Below, in pieces: positions 61,908-64,000 of a stretch of DNA of 64,000 bases. The DNA lies in contig CM035169.1 in NCBI GenBank assembly GCA_020205615.1, forward strand, positions 19,736,229-19,800,228, given 5' to 3'. Source of the DNA: Panax quinquefolius (taxonomy: Eukaryota; Streptophyta; Magnoliopsida; Apiales; Araliaceae). A program made the translations under genes and the position numbers. The notes beneath the pieces were generated by a model that worked only from the letters and a program-made list of their open reading frames with translations, had not been told where the DNA came from and did no database searches. Every line of letters starts with the position of its first letter. Position 1 is the first letter of the stretch.

Positions 61908-62079
61908 TATAATGTCACATGAAATTTTAATTCCAAGACTATTAATTTAGATTTAATAGTCCTAGTCACGTGTTTATTTTTTATGAGATTATTTATGACA
62001 TAACTTAAAATAATCTCATGTTATATTTGTTTTTTTATAATTAAGTAAAGTATTGGATTAAAAAAAATCGTTTAAACTA
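61908..62079. other. Right flank of the retroelement complex
   Basis: This is the original DNA into which family B inserted: joined with the left flank it reads ...ACAAGAATTATAATGTCAC.... It holds a short hairpin GACTATTAA...TTAATAGTC (about 61,938-61,967) and no gene. Confidence 0.6.
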
Positions 62080-62442
62080 TATACAATTACCAATAATTAC
62101 ATATTTTAAACTTATTTATACATATATATATATATATATATATACACCCATGACGATGTGGGGATGAGAGTGTATACATAATAAAAAAGTATTATTTTTT
62201 TAGTTTTGGGGTTGGGGGTGGGGGTGGGGGTGGGGGTGGGAGTGGGGGAGGATGGGGGAGGCGGGGTGGGAGTATATACATAATCAGAATATATTATTTT
62301 TTTTGGGTTGAAGTTGGGGTTGGGGTTGGGGTGGAAGGTGGCCCGGGATGGGAGTGTATATATAATCAGTAATATATATATATATATATATATATATTGA
62401 TATATAAATAAGTTTAAAATATGTTATTATTGATAAGGGTAT
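62080..62442. mobile_element. Small inverted-repeat element with G-rich tandem core
   Basis: The ends (about 62,080-62,128 and 62,392-62,442) are inverted copies sharing CATATTTTAAACTTATTTATA. Between them lie TA microsatellites (about 62,122-62,146 and 62,371-62,398) and two G-rich blocks: 62,208-62,270, with repeated GGGGGT, and 62,305-62,334, with repeated TTGGGG. Each G block is followed by GGGAGTRTATA and TATAATCAG-like sequence, so the core is a tandem of related units. No coding capacity. It resembles a MITE; no target duplication was established. Confidence 0.6.
62208..62334 (+). repeat. G-quadruplex-prone simple repeats
   Basis: Runs of four to five G separated by one or two bases: at least six runs in 62,208-62,270 and three more in 62,317-62,332. 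The TTGGGG phase resembles ciliate telomere repeats, but the plant telomere repeat (TTTAGGG) is absent. Confidence 0.8.
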
Positions 62443-62443
62443 A

Positions 62444-64000
62444 TGGTACAGAATTCAAATACAACTTACTAATACAACTGTCGTGTACAATACGACAAAA
62501 CATAAACTGTGAGTTTGAATACAAATATTGTCTACTAGAGATTATACAAACTCAAAAGGAGTCCTCATTACAATTATTATCACACTATTTCACGTAATAG
62601 TGAGGACTACTAATGTTATCCTCTGGACCATCACTCCGCTTCCTCGACTAAATCCTCAAATTTATATTCTCATTTCAAGAGAGATGGTGAAAGAAAGGGT
62701 GAGCTCAACTAGCCCAAGAAAAAAAATATTATGACTAAGATAATGCGTAATAAATTATCATTAGTCTTCAATAATGTTAAACCGATAAATATAATAGACA
62801 TCAAGTTTAATGCATAGATGAACAAGCAATCCATTAAAAGAGCCAAGTAGAAAATAAAATCTACTATCTTTTATGATTTAAAAGGTTTTTCATCATCATA
62901 TCGCCGAGACTCACTTAATAAATATTCCACATCATTGAATCACCCCGCTACTACGCCAAGGATATTCTTTAGTATCACGACCACAATTATCCATGCACTA
63001 CGGGCCAAGAATATTTGTGTATTCATTAATGGTCATGATCATGCCAACAACTGTCCATCAATGCACTACGGGCCAATGAGGACATTTACCACATCATTTA
63101 TAATCCCTGGTCATAATCATACCAAGTCCATCCAATGCACCACAGCTTTACAGCCACGATGACTTTAAAAAAATATAAATATGAGGATGATGACAATGAT
63201 ATAAGAATTCAATAAAATAAGTTCAAGAATTAATTTATCCAGAACTAATAACGTCCCAAATTGTCAACATGATACTGCTTTGTAGAGTAAAATTCAAGAA
63301 TGCTCAGAAGAATATATTTCCATGAAAAGATACTGGATGAAGCGCAAATATCAAGAATATTCCACTAATTTCATGGAGTATAGAAGTCTAAACTTTAACC
63401 AACTGAGTATAATAGAATGGAATAACAACAAAATCACCATGCATGCGGTACTTCGCATAGACAGGTTATTCCAACAGAATAATAATAACGGAACCAAAAT
63501 CAAAAGTGAAATTCACACCGATGTGAAGTTCCAACAGAATAATAAAAAATAGAATAACAACAGAAATCACCATGTATGCGATGCTTGCGCAGATTAAGTT
63601 ATTCCACGAGAATACTAATAAGGATGGAATCGGTCCGCAGAAAACGCATGCGAGATGTGATATTCCAACAGAATAATAATAAAGACGAACCGGATCCGAT
63701 AAAATGCACGCATGAACGGATATTCCAATGTAATAATAAAGAGCGAAAATCAGTCCCAGCGTAAAATGCATGCAGATGTGATATTCCAACATAATAATAA
63801 AGACGGAATAATAGAAGAATGTCACCAAGTATAGGGTAGAAATCACGATACAAAAGTTATTCCAATGAATAATAAGAAATGGAATAACAATGCGTTCTCT
63901 TCATGAATAAGAAAGAATAACACCCCTTACCGTAAAAGAAACTTAATATAAGAGTAGTTAAGTAGCAGAATACTTTTTTATAGTTTCTCTATAATTTTTC
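62444..64000 (-). mobile_element. Truncated family A LTR running off the window
   Basis: Minus-strand A LTR missing about the last 55 bases, including its GGGCGTCACA end. It begins at GGTACAGAATTCAAATACAAC against the small inverted-repeat element. U5, stem-loop region (about 62,930-63,150) and hairpin units (about 63,440-63,880) are present, and the window ends just short of the TATA box. Whether an internal region follows cannot be seen. Confidence 0.85.

Noticed and set aside
62305..62334. TTGGGG repeats as a telomere tract
   Set aside because: Too short, inside an inverted-repeat element, and not the plant telomere repeat TTTAGGG.

Overview
This is nuclear DNA from a flowering plant, most likely a eudicot. 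It holds two complete multi-exon genes, the last exon of a third, and about 42 kb of LTR retrotransposons. The lineage call rests on protein resemblance recalled from known families; no search was run. Genes have plant-type GT-AG introns, intergenic DNA is very AT-rich, and the retroelements are Ty3/gypsy chromoviruses (Tekay/Del type) and Ty1/copia.

Left part, 1-21,100. A WRKY group IId terminal exon lies at 363-508 (+) and has lost one zinc ligand. A leftward promoter-like tract lies at 1,783-2,215. A solo LTR of gypsy family A lies at 2,572-4,997 with target duplication AGTAA. GAMETE EXPRESSED 3 (GEX3) runs on the minus strand from 12,710 to 6,626 in nine exons; exon 3 carries a one-base homopolymer frameshift. 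The proteasome lid subunit RPN12 runs on the minus strand from 20,992 to 14,569 in six exons (267 aa). Its last intron holds a probable solo LTR, a perfect 18-bp hairpin and a TA microsatellite. A long inverted-repeat element lies between the two genes, and a Mutator-like element sits about 140 bp upstream of the RPN12 start codon.

Right part, 22,016-61,912. One nested retroelement complex of about 39.9 kb is bounded on both sides by the target duplication TATAA. The framework is gypsy family B in tandem form: three about 2.6-kb LTRs and two internal regions. Inside the first B internal region sits a minus-strand family A element, also in tandem form. Inside A sits a minus-strand Ty1/copia element (C), and inside C sits a solo LTR of A. 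A further A solo LTR splits the reverse transcriptase of the second B copy (TSD CCATG). The insertion order is therefore B, then A, then C, then A again. After the complex come a G-rich inverted-repeat element (62,080-62,442) and a truncated minus-strand A LTR that runs off the window.

Two points deserve attention. First, the transcribed part of both the A and B LTRs is built from chains of short stem-loops. One class has a near-invariant loop GCCTGTAGTG and stems that change in a compensatory way. Second, repeat copies disagree mainly at CAG/CTG and CG sites, and even tRNA primer sites are misread there, which points to consensus errors at methylated cytosines. Many breaks in the retroelement reading frames may therefore not be real.
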